From: Fulvimonas soli
Lineage (GTDB): Bacteria; Pseudomonadota; Gammaproteobacteria; Xanthomonadales; Rhodanobacteraceae
Assembly (NCBI RefSeq): GCF_003148905.1
Contig: NZ_QGHC01000005.1
Location: forward strand, 62,001-126,000
Direction of reading: 5' to 3'
DNA length: 64,000 nucleotides
Below, in pieces: positions 53,969 through 64,000 of this stretch. Position 1 is the stretch's first letter. Each line of letters starts with the position of its first letter. The notes beneath the pieces were generated by a model. The model did not search any database and was not told the DNA's origin. It worked only from the letters and a program-made list of their open reading frames with translations. The position numbers and the translations under genes were made by a program.

Positions 53969-54883
53969 ATGATCAAGCAGCGTACGCTCAAGAACATCAT
54001 CCGGGCGACCGGCGTGGGCTTGCACACCGGTGACAAGGTCTACATGACGCTGCGTCCGGCGGCGCCGAACACCGGCATCGTGTTCCGCCGCACCGACCTC
54101 AACCCGCCGGTGGAGATCCACGCGCGGCCCGACAACGTCGGCGACACGCGCCTGTCCACCACCCTCGTCAACGGCGACGTGCGCGTCTCCACGGTCGAGC
54201 ACCTGCTCTCGGCGATGGCCGGCCTAGGGATCGACAACGCCTACGTCGACCTGTCCGCGCCGGAGGTGCCGATCATGGACGGCAGCGCCGGCCCCTTCGT
54301 GTTCCTGCTGCAGTCGGCGGGCATCGAGGAGCAGAACGCGGCCAAGCGCTTCATCCGCATCAAGAAGCCGGTGAAGGTGCAGGACGGCGACAAGTGGGCC
54401 CGCTTCGAGCCGTTCGAGGGCTTCAAGGTCGGCTTCTCGATCGAGTTCAACCACCCGATCATCTCCAAGCGCACCTCGCAGGCGGAGATCGACTTCTCCA
54501 CCACCTCGTTCGTGAAGGAAGTCAGCCGCGCACGCACCTTCGGCTTCATGCGCGACATCGAGATGCTGCGCGAGCACAACCTGGCGCTGGGCGGCTCGAT
54601 GGACAACGCCGTGGTGCTGGACGACTACCGCGTGCTGAACGAGGACGGCCTGCGCTACGAGGACGAGTTCGTCAAGCACAAGATCCTCGACGCCATCGGC
54701 GACCTCTACCTGCTCGGCCACAGCCTGGTCGGCGCCTACTACGCGCACAAGTCCGGCCACGAGCTCAACAACAAGCTGCTGCGCACGCTGATGGCCGACG
54801 CCACCGCGTGGGAAGAGGTCAGCTACCAGGACGACCCGGCCACGGCGCCGATTTCCTACGCGCATCCGGCCCAGGCGATCTGA
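53969..54883 (+). CDS. lpxC: LpxC, UDP-3-O-acyl-GlcNAc deacetylase
   Basis: A 304-residue zinc enzyme that performs the committed step of lipid A synthesis. The zinc ligand His78 is in Ser-Thr-Val-Glu-His78-Leu-Leu-Ser, and the other two ligands are His and Asp in [11 protein letters not shown] near 237-241. The catalytic-site His is in Ser-Gly-His-Glu-Leu-Asn-Asn near 264. The ATG at 53969 gives the standard N-terminus Met-Ile-Lys-Gln-Arg-Thr-Leu. It is separated from ftsZ by a terminator and a structured spacer, and ends at its own strong terminator. Confidence 0.98.
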   Translation: MIKQRTLKNIIRATGVGLHTGDKVYMTLRPAAPNTGIVFRRTDLNPPVEIHARPDNVGDTRLSTTLVNGDVRVSTVEHLLSAMAGLGIDNAYVDLSAPEVPIMDGSAGPFVFLLQSAGIEEQNAAKRFIRIKKPVKVQDGDKWARFEPFEGFKVGFSIEFNHPIISKRTSQAEIDFSTTSFVKEVSRARTFGFMRDIEMLREHNLALGGSMDNAVVLDDYRVLNEDGLRYEDEFVKHKILDAIGDLYLLGHSLVGAYYAHKSGHELNNKLLRTLMADATAWEEVSYQDDPATAPISYAHPAQAI

Positions 54884-54912
54884 CGCGCCGCGCCCGCTGC
54901 GACGACGGCTTG

Positions 54913-54948
54913 GCGGCCGCATCCTCCGGGATGCGGCCGCTTTGCTTT
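54913..54948 (+). terminator. Intrinsic terminator after lpxC
   Basis: A perfect 12-base stem (GCGGCCGCATCC / GGATGCGGCCGC) with a 4-base loop, followed by TTTGCTTT, 30 bases after the lpxC stop. Confidence 0.85.
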
Positions 54949-55195
54949 GGGGCCGCGGCAGGCCGGGCGATGGCCTGCCCGGCAGGCCGGTCCGTCCAAC
55001 CGGACAGGCCCGGTGCGGAGACGGCGCGAGCAATTTGCGGACGACATCACGCCCCGGCCGGACTTGCCGCACGCCCCGGGGAAAGGCCCAACTTTCCCTT
55101 AACCTTCACGTGCTATAAACACTCGCCGGCGCGCCGGGGGCAGTGAGGCCCATGCCGCCGGCAGGACCGGATGCCGCCCATCCGCGTCCTCGGCA
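54949..55195. other. Gap between lpxC and dciA with promoter-like TATAAA
   Basis: No gene is evident. Further small GC hairpins occur near 54950-55015. A local AT-rich island at 55088-55122 contains TTAACC and TATAAA (55114-55119), unusual in this GC-rich context, but only dciA on the opposite strand follows, so what it would transcribe is unclear. Confidence 0.4.
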
Positions 55196-55663
55196 TCAGG
55201 GGGAATCAGCAGTTTCGGCGAGGGACGCCAGCTGAAGGAACAGTGCCCGCATCTCGGGGTCTGTGACTGAAGCTGCGGCGGCTTTGAGATGGATGGCCGC
55301 GGCAGGCGAAAGCGGTTTGGGCCGTTCCGGCGACGTTGCCGCCGGCGGCCGGGGGACCACTTTCACGGTGACCGAACTGGCGCGTGCGCCGAGGGCGCGC
55401 GCGGTGGCGAGAATCTGCGCCTGCAGCAGGCGCAGGCGCGACGCCCAGGCCGGTGAGGAAGCCAGGAAGACGAGGCGGTCGTTGCGCAGGTCGGCGAATT
55501 GCACCTGCTCGCGCAGCGGCGTCGGCAGCGTCTGGCGCAGGGCGCGGTCCAACGCATCCCGCTCGCCGGCCTTCCGGGCCAGCGAGGCGAAGGAGCCGCA
55601 TTCGCCCAAGGGCCTGGGGCCCGGGGCGGTGCGGCGAGGGGCGGGTGGATCGGCGCGCTGCAT
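55196..55663 (-). CDS. DciA-like (DUF721) replicative helicase loader
   Basis: A 155-residue protein of the DUF721/DciA family, which loads the DnaB helicase in bacteria that lack DnaC/DnaI. The core is seen at Leu-Arg-Gln-Thr-Leu-Pro-Thr-Pro-Leu-Arg-Glu-Gln-Val followed by Ala-Asp-Leu-Arg-Asn-Asp-Arg-Leu-Val-Phe-Leu-Ala-Ser-Ser-Pro-Ala-Trp-Ala-Ser-Arg-Leu. This strand pattern is the KH-like DciA domain. It lies between lpxC and secA, the same place as in related genomes. Two starts are possible, 55693 and 55663. I use 55663 because the longer form would begin inside the start codon of the divergent M23 peptidase gene. Confidence 0.78.
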   Translation of the reverse strand: MQRADPPAPRRTAPGPRPLGECGSFASLARKAGERDALDRALRQTLPTPLREQVQFADLRNDRLVFLASSPAWASRLRLLQAQILATARALGARASSVTVKVVPRPPAATSPERPKPLSPAAAIHLKAAAASVTDPEMRALFLQLASLAETADSP

Positions 55664-55691
55664 GGGCCGGCATCTTCGAAGTTGAGCAGGC

Positions 55692-56624
55692 ATGCAAATC
55701 ATACTCGTCTCCCGCACCAAGACGGTGCCACGAACGCTGGACCTGGCCAGCCGGCGCATGCGCTGGCGGGTCGGCGCGATGCTGGCGGCGGCCGTCCTGG
55801 GCTGCGCGGGCCTGGGTGCGGCGCTGGCGCTGACCGTGGCCAGCCCGCGCGACCGCGCGCTGGCCGAGATCGGCGAGCTGAAGCGCCAGGTGCGCCAGCA
55901 GGACGCGCAGCTGGCGGCGGTGAAGCAGGACGCGCAGCGCAGCCTCGACGCCCTGGCGATGAAGCTCGGCCAGCTGCAGTCGCAGTCGACCCGCCTCAAC
56001 GCGCTCGGCGAGCGCCTGGTCCAGGCCGGCAAGCTCGACGAGAGCGAGTTCAACTTCGACCGCGACCCGCCGGTCGGCGGCGTCGAGGACACCGCCGACA
56101 GCACCGCCTACACGCTGCCGCAGTCGCTGGAGGCGGGCATCGACCAGCTCGCCCGCCAGTTCGACGCCCAGCAGGCCCAGCTGAGCGCGCTGCAGAGCCT
56201 GCTGCTGGACGCCAAGATCGAGTCCGGCCTCAAGCCCACCGGGATGCCGGTGCAGGGCTACATCTCCTCCTACTTCGGCGGCCGGCCGGACCCGTTCAGC
56301 GGGCACAGCGCCCGCCACACCGGCATCGACATCGCCGCCGACGCGGGCATGCAGGTGCATGCGGTGGCCGAGGGCATGGTCACCTACGCCGGCGTGCGCA
56401 GCGGCTACGGCAACGTGGTGGAGATCGACCACGGCAACGGCTACATGACCCGCTACGCGCACAACAGCGCCCTGCTGGTGCATCCGGGCCAGCGCGTGCA
56501 CATCGGCGACGCCATCGCCAGGGTGGGCTCCACCGGCCGCTCCACCGGCCCGCACGTGCATTTCGAGGTCTGGTACGGGGGCCGCGTGGTGAACCCGCTG
56601 GCCTACGTGCGCAGCCACCGCTGA
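55692..56624 (+). CDS. M23-family (LytM domain) peptidoglycan endopeptidase
   Basis: A 310-residue membrane-anchored protein. A signal-anchor helix lies at about 26-49 and a periplasmic coiled coil at about 55-112. The M23 metallopeptidase domain fills 185-300, with the first zinc pair His209 and Asp213 (His-Thr-Gly-Ile-Asp) and His290 in His-Val-His-Phe-Glu. The active site appears complete, so it is likely an active endopeptidase that cuts stem-peptide crosslinks rather than a degenerate EnvC/NlpD-type activator. Its location beside lpxC, secA and the dcw cluster suits a role in wall growth or division. It is divergent from dciA. Confidence 0.92.
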   Translation: MQIILVSRTKTVPRTLDLASRRMRWRVGAMLAAAVLGCAGLGAALALTVASPRDRALAEIGELKRQVRQQDAQLAAVKQDAQRSLDALAMKLGQLQSQSTRLNALGERLVQAGKLDESEFNFDRDPPVGGVEDTADSTAYTLPQSLEAGIDQLARQFDAQQAQLSALQSLLLDAKIESGLKPTGMPVQGYISSYFGGRPDPFSGHSARHTGIDIAADAGMQVHAVAEGMVTYAGVRSGYGNVVEIDHGNGYMTRYAHNSALLVHPGQRVHIGDAIARVGSTGRSTGPHVHFEVWYGGRVVNPLAYVRSHR

Positions 56625-56764
56625 CCGCCGGGCCGCGGCCCGGCCGCGGGACTCTTGAATCGGCCCCGCCGCGCCGCCATCCGGGGAGTCCGGGCCGGGT
56701 GTAGTACCATGCCCGTTTGGCCGCGCCCGGGCGCGGCGCCCCGTTTCCCCAATCCGGAACACCG

Positions 56765-59500
<2,736 letters not shown>

Positions 59501-59517
59501 CGGGGCGGGGCCAGCCT

Positions 59518-59670
59518 GGGGCGAGTAGCGGGTAGCGAGGGCGCGCTTCGGCCGGGGGCTCTCGCTGCCCTGCGCGGCGCCGTTGGCGATGCGGCAGGCA
59601 TTCCTCGCGCAGGCGGCCACTCGGGGCGCCGCGCTTTTTGCGCCCTCGCTACTCGCCCCTCATCCCTCTT
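59518..59670. repeat. Long inverted repeat, GAGGGGCGAGTAGCGAGGGCGC family
   Basis: The left arm at 59518-59545 (with an internal 10-base duplication of GCGAGTAGCG-like sequence) and right arm at 59640-59670 surround a spacer of about 95 bases. It lies exactly between the converging ends of secA (59500) and apaH (59675) and may act as a bidirectional terminator. Confidence 0.85.
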
Positions 59671-59674
59671 CGGC

Positions 59675-60526
59675 TCAATCGCCGCCGCCGGGCGGCCGCG
59701 TGCGGTGCGGCTCGGCGTCCACCGCGACGTACTGCGGCTCCTCGGCATCCAGCCGCAGCGCGGTGAGCTGGCCGCCCCACACGCAGCCGGTGTCGATGGC
59801 GTAGACGCCCAGGCCCGCGAAGCGGCCCAGCGCCGACCAGTGGCCGCAGACGATGCGCGTCTCGCGGCGGCGCATGCCCGGCACCTCGAACCAGGGATAC
59901 ATGCCCGGCTTCTGCGTGCCGGGGATGCCCTTGCTCTCGAAGTCGATGCGGCCGTTGACGTCGCAGTAGCGCATGCGGGTCAGCGTGTTGATCGCAGCGC
60001 GCTGGCGCTCGATGCCCTGCAGGCGGTTCGACCAGCCGGCGGGGCGGTTGCCGAACAGGTTCTTCAGCAGCCTCGCGTGGTGCGGCCCGGCCAGCTCGCG
60101 CTCGACGTCCTGCGCGACGCGCTGCGCCTGGCGCAGCGTCCACGAGGGCGCCAGCCCGGCGTGCACCATGGTCCAGCCCAGCGCCTCGTCGTGGTGCAGC
60201 AGCTTCTGCCCGCGCAGCCAGTCCAGCAGCGGGGGGGCGTCGTCGGCGAACAGCACCGCGCGCAGCTCGGGGTTCACCTTGGCCTGCGCGTCGGGCCGGC
60301 GCTCGGCGATGGCGAGCAGGCTGAGGTCGTGGTTGCCCAGGGTGACGACGACGTGGTCGCGCAGCGCGTGGATCAGCCTGAGCGTCTCCAGCGACTGCCC
60401 GCCGCGGTTGACCAGGTCGCCGCAGAACCACAGGCGGTCCTGCGCGGGATCGAAGCGCAGCTTGTCGAGCAGGCGCTGGAGTTCGGGAAGGCAACCCTGC
60501 ACGTCGCCGATCGCATAGGTGGCCAT
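59675..60526 (-). CDS. apaH: ApaH, symmetrical diadenosine tetraphosphatase
   Basis: A 283-residue metallophosphoesterase that cleaves Ap4A to two ADP, and also removes Np4 caps from RNA. The metal-site motifs are Tyr-Ala-Ile-Gly-Asp-Val-Gln-Gly near 4-11, Cys-Gly-Asp-Leu-Val-Asn-Arg-Gly near 35-42, and Leu-Gly-Asn-His-Asp near 63-67. A further His is in Val-His-Ala-Gly near 120, with the late Gly-His-Trp segment near 228. The start overlaps the apaG stop by one base. It is the last gene of the surA-pdxA-rsmA-apaG-apaH operon. Confidence 0.97.
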   Translation of the reverse strand: MATYAIGDVQGCLPELQRLLDKLRFDPAQDRLWFCGDLVNRGGQSLETLRLIHALRDHVVVTLGNHDLSLLAIAERRPDAQAKVNPELRAVLFADDAPPLLDWLRGQKLLHHDEALGWTMVHAGLAPSWTLRQAQRVAQDVERELAGPHHARLLKNLFGNRPAGWSNRLQGIERQRAAINTLTRMRYCDVNGRIDFESKGIPGTQKPGMYPWFEVPGMRRRETRIVCGHWSALGRFAGLGVYAIDTGCVWGGQLTALRLDAEEPQYVAVDAEPHRTRPPGGGD

Positions 60527-60909
60527 CAGTGCAGGGTTCGCGGGATCGACAGGGTGAACGGCGGGATCGGCGCCTCGAAGCGCGTGCCGTCGTCGGCCAG
60601 CATCTGGTAGCTGCCGCGCATGGTGCCCACCGCGGTCTCCAGCACCGCGCCGGAGGTGTACTGGTAGTCGTCGCCGGGGCGCATCCACGGCTGCTCGCCG
60701 ACCACGCCGTCGCCGCGCACTTCCTCCACCTTGCCGTTGGCGTCGGTGATGATCCAGTGCCGCGTGAGCAGGCGCGCGGGCACCGCGCCCGCGTTGCGCA
60801 GGGTCACGGTGTAGGCGAACACATAGCGGTTGTCGTCGGGCTTCGATTGGTCGGGGACGAAGCGCGTCTCGACCTGCACGTCGATCGTGTAGGAGGACTT
60901 GTCGTTCAT
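60526..60909 (-). CDS. apaG: ApaG
   Basis: A 127-residue all-beta protein (fibronectin III-like fold) of the ApaG/F-box-associated family. The conserved Tyr-Val-Phe-Ala-Tyr-Thr-Val-Thr-Leu-Arg-Asn and Leu-Leu-Thr-Arg-His-Trp-Ile-Ile-Thr-Asp-Ala-Asn-Gly segments, then Gly-Val-Val-Gly-Glu-Gln-Pro and Gly-Thr-Met-Arg-Gly-Ser-Tyr-Gln-Met, cover the entire protein. Binding of Co2+ or Mg2+ and nucleotides has been proposed for the family, but the precise cellular function remains unsettled. It lies 44 bases after rsmA and is coupled to apaH. Confidence 0.96.
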   Translation of the reverse strand: MNDKSSYTIDVQVETRFVPDQSKPDDNRYVFAYTVTLRNAGAVPARLLTRHWIITDANGKVEEVRGDGVVGEQPWMRPGDDYQYTSGAVLETAVGTMRGSYQMLADDGTRFEAPIPPFTLSIPRTLH

Positions 60910-60953
60910 GGGCGGATTGTAAGGCCTGCCGCCGCGGCTGGGGCGCACGGCGT

Positions 60954-61757
60954 TCAGTCGCCCGGCGCGCCGGCCTCGAGTTCGGCCAGGCGGACGAAGT
61001 CCAGCGGCGAGAGCGTTTCGGCGCGCGCCCTGGGGTCGACGCCGGCGCGCGCGATCGCCTCGGCGTCGAGCAGGCCCTTCAGCCCGTTGGCGAGCGTCTT
61101 GCGCCGCTGCGCAAAGGCCGCCTTCACGAGGGCGTGCACGCGCTGCGGGTCGGCGCCGTGGCGCTCGTGGGCGGCCAGCGGCACCAGCCGCACCGCCGCC
61201 GAGTCCACCTTCGGCGGCGGGCGGAACGCGCCCGGCGGCACGGTGAACAGCGGCTCGACGCGGCAGGCCAGCTGCAGCATCACCGAGAGCCGGCCGTAGA
61301 CCTTGCTGCCCGGCTCGGCGGCCATGCGGTCGACCACCTCCTTCTGCAGCATGAAGTGCATGTCCTCGATCGCCGCGGCGTGCTCGACGCAATGGAACAG
61401 GATCGGGCTGGAGATGTAGTAGGGCAGGTTGCCGGCCAGGCGCAGGCGCTCCGCGCCGTGGCGGTGCGCCAGCGCGGTGAAGTCCACCTTGAGCACGTCG
61501 GCGTGGATCACCGCCAGCTCGCCCACGGCGGCGGCGCGCGCCTTGAGGTCCGGGATCAGGTCGGTGTCCAGCTCGATCGCGGTGAGCCGGCCGGCGGCGG
61601 CGAGCAGCGGCAGGGTGAGCGCGCCCTCGCCGGGGCCGATCTCGACCACGAAGTCGCCGGCGCGCGGCGCGATCGCGGCGACGATGCGCTCGATGTAGCG
61701 CTGCTCGTGCAGGAAGTGCTGGCCGAAGCTTTTCTTGGGGCGGGCGGGATGGTCCAT
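60954..61757 (-). CDS. rsmA: RsmA (KsgA), 16S rRNA A1518/A1519 dimethyltransferase
   Basis: A 267-residue methyltransferase that dimethylates two adjacent adenines near the 3' end of 16S rRNA; its loss gives kasugamycin resistance. The N-terminal Lys-Ser-Phe-Gly-Gln-His-Phe-Leu, the SAM loop Val-Glu-Ile-Gly-Pro-Gly-Glu-Gly-Ala-Leu-Thr near 37, and the catalytic Asn-Leu-Pro-Tyr-Tyr near 107 are present. The late Phe-Arg-Pro-Pro-Pro-Lys-Val-Asp-Ser-Ala segment completes the match. The ATG at 61757 gives the family start; the 42 codons before it in the frame are repeat sequence. A palindromic repeat separates it from pdxA. Confidence 0.97.
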   Translation of the reverse strand: MDHPARPKKSFGQHFLHEQRYIERIVAAIAPRAGDFVVEIGPGEGALTLPLLAAAGRLTAIELDTDLIPDLKARAAAVGELAVIHADVLKVDFTALAHRHGAERLRLAGNLPYYISSPILFHCVEHAAAIEDMHFMLQKEVVDRMAAEPGSKVYGRLSVMLQLACRVEPLFTVPPGAFRPPPKVDSAAVRLVPLAAHERHGADPQRVHALVKAAFAQRRKTLANGLKGLLDAEAIARAGVDPRARAETLSPLDFVRLAELEAGAPGD

Positions 61758-61790
61758 GGGGGGGCGGCCGGATGGGGGCGGTGGAAGAAC

Positions 61791-61925
61791 GAGGGATGAG
61801 GGGCAAGTAGCGAGGGCGCAGGTGCGCCGGGTGTCGTGGATGGTGTTCGTGCGTGAGCCTGTCGCGGCATGGGTGGCCTGCACGAGTAGTCGGGTCCGCG
61901 CCCTCGCTACTCGTCCCTCGCCCCT
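61791..61925. repeat. Long inverted repeat, GAGGGGCGAGTAGCGAGGGCGC family
   Basis: The left arm at 61791-61819 and right arm at 61898-61925 flank about 78 bases between pdxA and rsmA. The right arm encodes the last residues of PdxA (Pro-Gly-Ala-Arg-Asp-Glu) and its TAG stop codon. This is the third copy of the family in the window. Confidence 0.85.
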
Positions 61926-62908
61926 GGGGCACGCGCGGCCAGCTCCAGCGCCAGCCTCGCCGCAGCCAGCATGCTGGACGGATCGGCGCGCCCCGTGCCG
62001 GCCAGGTCCAGCGCGGTGCCGTGGTCGACCGAGGTGCGGACGAAGGGCAGGCCCAGGGTGAGGTTGACGGTGCGGTCGAAGGCCTCGCTCTTGAGCACCG
62101 GCAGCGCCTGGTCGTGGTACATCGCCAGCACCGCGTCGTAGCGCGCGCGCTGCGCGGGCACGAAGGCGGTGTCGGCGGGCAGCGGGCCGAGCAGCTGCAT
62201 GCCCTCGGCGCGCAGCCGGTCCAGCAGTGGGACGATGGTGTCGATCTCCTCCCGCCCCAGGTGGCCGCCCTCGCCGGCATGCGGGTTGAGGCCGAGCACG
62301 GCGATGCGCGGCCGCGCCAGGCCGAACTTGGCCCCGAGCTCCGCGTGCACGATGCGCAGCGTGCGCTCCAGCGACGCGGCGGTGATCGCCGCCGGCACCG
62401 CGGCCAGCGGCAGGTGGGTGGTGGCCAGCGCCACGCGCAGCTCGGGGCTGGCCAGCATCATCACCACCCCGGCGCGCGCGCGCGCGGCGAAGAACTCGGT
62501 GTGGCCGCTGAAGCGGATGCCGGCCTCGTTGATCGAGGACTTCTGCAGCGGCGCGGTGACCACCGCGTCGTAGCGGCCGGCCAGGCAGCCGTCGGCGGCC
62601 TCGGCGAGGGTGGCGAGCACGTGGGCGGCGTTGCGCGGGTCGGGATGGCCGGGCCGTTCCTCCGCGCCGAGCGGCACGTGATGCACGCGCAGCGCGCCCG
62701 GCGCGCGCGCGCGGACGCGCGCGCCGTCGTCGTCGGACAAGGCGACGGCGGCGCCGCAGCGCGCGGCGGCGCGGCGCAGCAGGTCGCGGTCGGTGATCGC
62801 CACCAGGTCGGCCGCCAGCGGGCCGGCGGCCAGGCGGATCAGCAGCTCGGGGCCGACGCCCGCCGGCTCCCCCGCGGTGACGGCGAGCCGGGGCAGCGCG
62901 GCGTCCAA
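61907..62908 (-). CDS. pdxA: PdxA, 4-hydroxythreonine-4-phosphate dehydrogenase
   Basis: A 333-residue NAD-dependent enzyme of pyridoxal 5'-phosphate synthesis. Typical blocks are Val-Thr-Ala-Gly-Glu-Pro-Ala-Gly-Val-Gly-Pro-Glu near 10-21, Thr-Ala-Pro-Leu-Gln-Lys-Ser near 130, Gly-His-Thr-Glu-Phe near 145 (metal-binding His), and Leu-Asn-Pro-His-Ala-Gly-Glu-Gly-Gly near 207. A metal His lies in Tyr-His-Asp-Gln-Ala near 268. The start is a TTG at 62908, 7 bases after the surA stop, with GAGG upstream; there is no ATG or GTG before the first conserved block. The C-terminal six residues and stop come from the palindromic repeat. Confidence 0.95.
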   Translation of the reverse strand: MDAALPRLAVTAGEPAGVGPELLIRLAAGPLAADLVAITDRDLLRRAAARCGAAVALSDDDGARVRARAPGALRVHHVPLGAEERPGHPDPRNAAHVLATLAEAADGCLAGRYDAVVTAPLQKSSINEAGIRFSGHTEFFAARARAGVVMMLASPELRVALATTHLPLAAVPAAITAASLERTLRIVHAELGAKFGLARPRIAVLGLNPHAGEGGHLGREEIDTIVPLLDRLRAEGMQLLGPLPADTAFVPAQRARYDAVLAMYHDQALPVLKSEAFDRTVNLTLGLPFVRTSVDHGTALDLAGTGRADPSSMLAAARLALELAARAPGARDE

Positions 62909-62915
62909 GCGGGCC

Positions 62916-64000
62916 TCAGGAGGACTTGCCCGCGTTGCCGGGCTCGCGCAGCTCGGGCACCAGGATGTCGACGTAGGCGTCGGCGCGGAGCTGGCGCAGG
63001 AAGTCGTCGTAGGCCTGCTCGGCCTTGCGGTTGCCGATCGCCTGGCGCGCCTGGTTGCGCTCGATGTCCTCGGTGCGGTCCTGCTGGCGGGTGCCCTCCA
63101 GCTGCAGGATGTGCCAGCCGGCCTCGGTCTGGAACGGCTGCGAGACCTGGCCTTCCTTGAGCTGGCCGACCTGCTGGGCGATCACCGAGCCCCAGTCGTT
63201 CTGGGCGAACCAGCCCATGTCGCCGCCGGCGTTGGCGGTGGTCGGGTCCTTGGAGTAGTCCTTCGCCAGCTTGGCGAAGTCCTCGTGCTTGTTGACGATG
63301 CGGTTGTACAGGTCGCGCGCCTGCTGCTCGGCCTGCGCGGGAGTGACCAGCTCGCTGGGCTTGATCAGGATCTGCCGCGCGTGGAACTCGGTGACCACCT
63401 GGCGGTCCGGCTGGCGCTGGCCGACCAGCTTGAGGATGTGGAAGCCGGTGGGGCCGCGCAGCGCCGGGGTGACGTCGCCCGGCTTCATCGCGGCGACGGT
63501 GTCGGCGAAGGCCGGCGGGATCTCGTCCAGCCGGCGCCAGCCCAGGTCGCCGCCGTCGAGGGCGTCCTGCGCGTCGGAGTAGCGGATCGCCGCGGCGTTG
63601 AAGTCCATGCCGCCCTTGATCGCGTTGAGCGCCTGCTCGGCCTTGGCCTGCGCGGCCTGGATGTCGGCGGCGCCGCCGCCGGCGGGGATGCTGACCTGGA
63701 TGTGCGCCAGGTGCACCTCGCCGGCCTTGTAGGTGGGGCTGGCCAGCAGGTTGTTGATCTCGCTGTCGGTGATGCTCACCGAGTCGCGCACCACGCTGTC
63801 GTGCAGGCGCTGCACCACGAGCTGGTCGGCGAGCTGGGCGCGGAAGGCGGCGAACGAGCCGCCCTGCTGCTCCACCGCGGCGCGCAGCTGGTCCGGCGAC
63901 ATCTGGTTCTGCTGCGCCACGCCGGCCACGGCCTGGTCGACGTCGGCGTCGGCGACGCGGATGCCCTGCTCGTCGGCCTTCTGCACCTGCAGGCGCATCA
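62916..64000 (-). CDS. surA: SurA, periplasmic chaperone/peptidyl-prolyl isomerase (5' end outside window)
   Basis: The visible 360 or so residues are the C-terminal part of SurA, which delivers outer-membrane proteins to the BAM complex. The end of the N-terminal chaperone domain (Gln-Asn-Gln-Met-Ser-Pro-Asp-Gln-Leu) is followed by parvulin domain 1 (from Val-His-Leu-Ala-His-Ile-Gln-Val), parvulin domain 2 (from Phe-His-Ala-Arg-Gln-Ile-Leu-Ile-Lys-Pro) and the C-terminal helix (Gln-Ala-Tyr-Asp-Asp-Phe-Leu). The frame is open through the right edge, so the signal peptide and the first ~70-90 residues are simply not included. It leads the surA-pdxA-rsmA-apaG-apaH operon; lptD usually precedes it. 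Confidence 0.95.
   Translation of the reverse strand, partial: MRLQVQKADEQGIRVADADVDQAVAGVAQQNQMSPDQLRAAVEQQGGSFAAFRAQLADQLVVQRLHDSVVRDSVSITDSEINNLLASPTYKAGEVHLAHIQVSIPAGGGAADIQAAQAKAEQALNAIKGGMDFNAAAIRYSDAQDALDGGDLGWRRLDEIPPAFADTVAAMKPGDVTPALRGPTGFHILKLVGQRQPDRQVVTEFHARQILIKPSELVTPAQAEQQARDLYNRIVNKHEDFAKLAKDYSKDPTTANAGGDMGWFAQNDWGSVIAQQVGQLKEGQVSQPFQTEAGWHILQLEGTRQQDRTEDIERNQARQAIGNRKAEQAYDDFLRQLRADAYVDILVPELREPGNAGKSS

Noticed and set aside
62916-64000. surA as a truncated gene
   Set aside because: The open frame continues to the right edge, and the visible part begins inside the N-terminal domain, so the truncation is due to the window.

Overview
The window is a very GC-rich chromosomal segment with dense genes and strong G/C at third codon positions. 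Its gene neighbourhoods are those of the gammaproteobacterial order Xanthomonadales (Lysobacteraceae or Rhodanobacteraceae; the genus cannot be resolved from sequence alone). The supporting evidence is: a division/cell-wall (dcw) cluster that lacks murD; a DciA-type (DUF721) gene and an M23 peptidase gene between lpxC and secA; rnpB placed between rsmI and mraZ; and short palindromic repeats of the type found between genes in this order. I see no tRNA, rRNA, CRISPR array, transposase or prophage, so this is mainly core chromosome.

Layout. 1-1960 holds lptF (cut by the left edge) and lptG. 1988-2668 is a HAD phosphatase. 2679-6560 is a reverse-strand three-gene signalling unit: hybrid histidine kinase, NarL-type response regulator and an orphan PhnD-like binding protein. 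6851-9908 holds a TVP38-type membrane protein, a deaminase and glnS. 9976-13770 contains a MASE2-GGDEF cyclase, a DUF2007 protein, apt, an unknown membrane-anchored protein and oxyR. 14007-18737 has an M1 aminopeptidase and uup. 19051-22951 has an Hsp20 gene behind a sigma-32-like promoter, then a GT4 glycosyltransferase and a glycogen-debranching-like glucosidase. 23060-34045 is a mixed metabolic region: metK, two SGNH hydrolases, dusB, nupG, a LysE exporter, an Fe-S uracil-DNA glycosylase, a GlcD-type FAD oxidase and DAHP synthase, the last with what looks like an aromatic-codon attenuator. 34046-37226 is yraN-lpoA, divergent from rsmI. 37332-37692 is the RNase P RNA.

37998-54883 is the cell division and cell wall cluster: mraZ-rsmH-ftsL-ftsI-murE-murF-mraY-ftsW-murG-murC-ddlB-ftsQ-ftsA-ftsZ-lpxC. 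Start and stop codons overlap at most junctions, so translation is probably coupled. A row of five TGxxx-type pentamers at exact 10-base spacing precedes mraZ and should be the MraZ operator. 55196-59500 holds dciA, a LytM-type peptidase and secA. 59675-64000 is the reverse-strand surA-pdxA-rsmA-apaG-apaH operon, with surA cut by the right edge.

The most interesting non-genic signals are: (1) a leader peptide with a Tyr/Phe/Trp run plus an intrinsic terminator ahead of DAHP synthase; (2) at least four families of palindromic intergenic repeats, some of which supply the stop codon or C-terminal residues of rsmI, pdxA and ddlB; (3) a hairpin-rich ftsZ-lpxC spacer that could encode a small RNA; (4) a palindrome overlapping the metK ribosome binding site; and (5) a Fur-box-like palindrome in a gene-poor stretch next to a possible gene remnant. 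No completely new multi-gene system was evident. The PhnD-like protein paired with the phosphorelay and the attenuator are the closest candidates.
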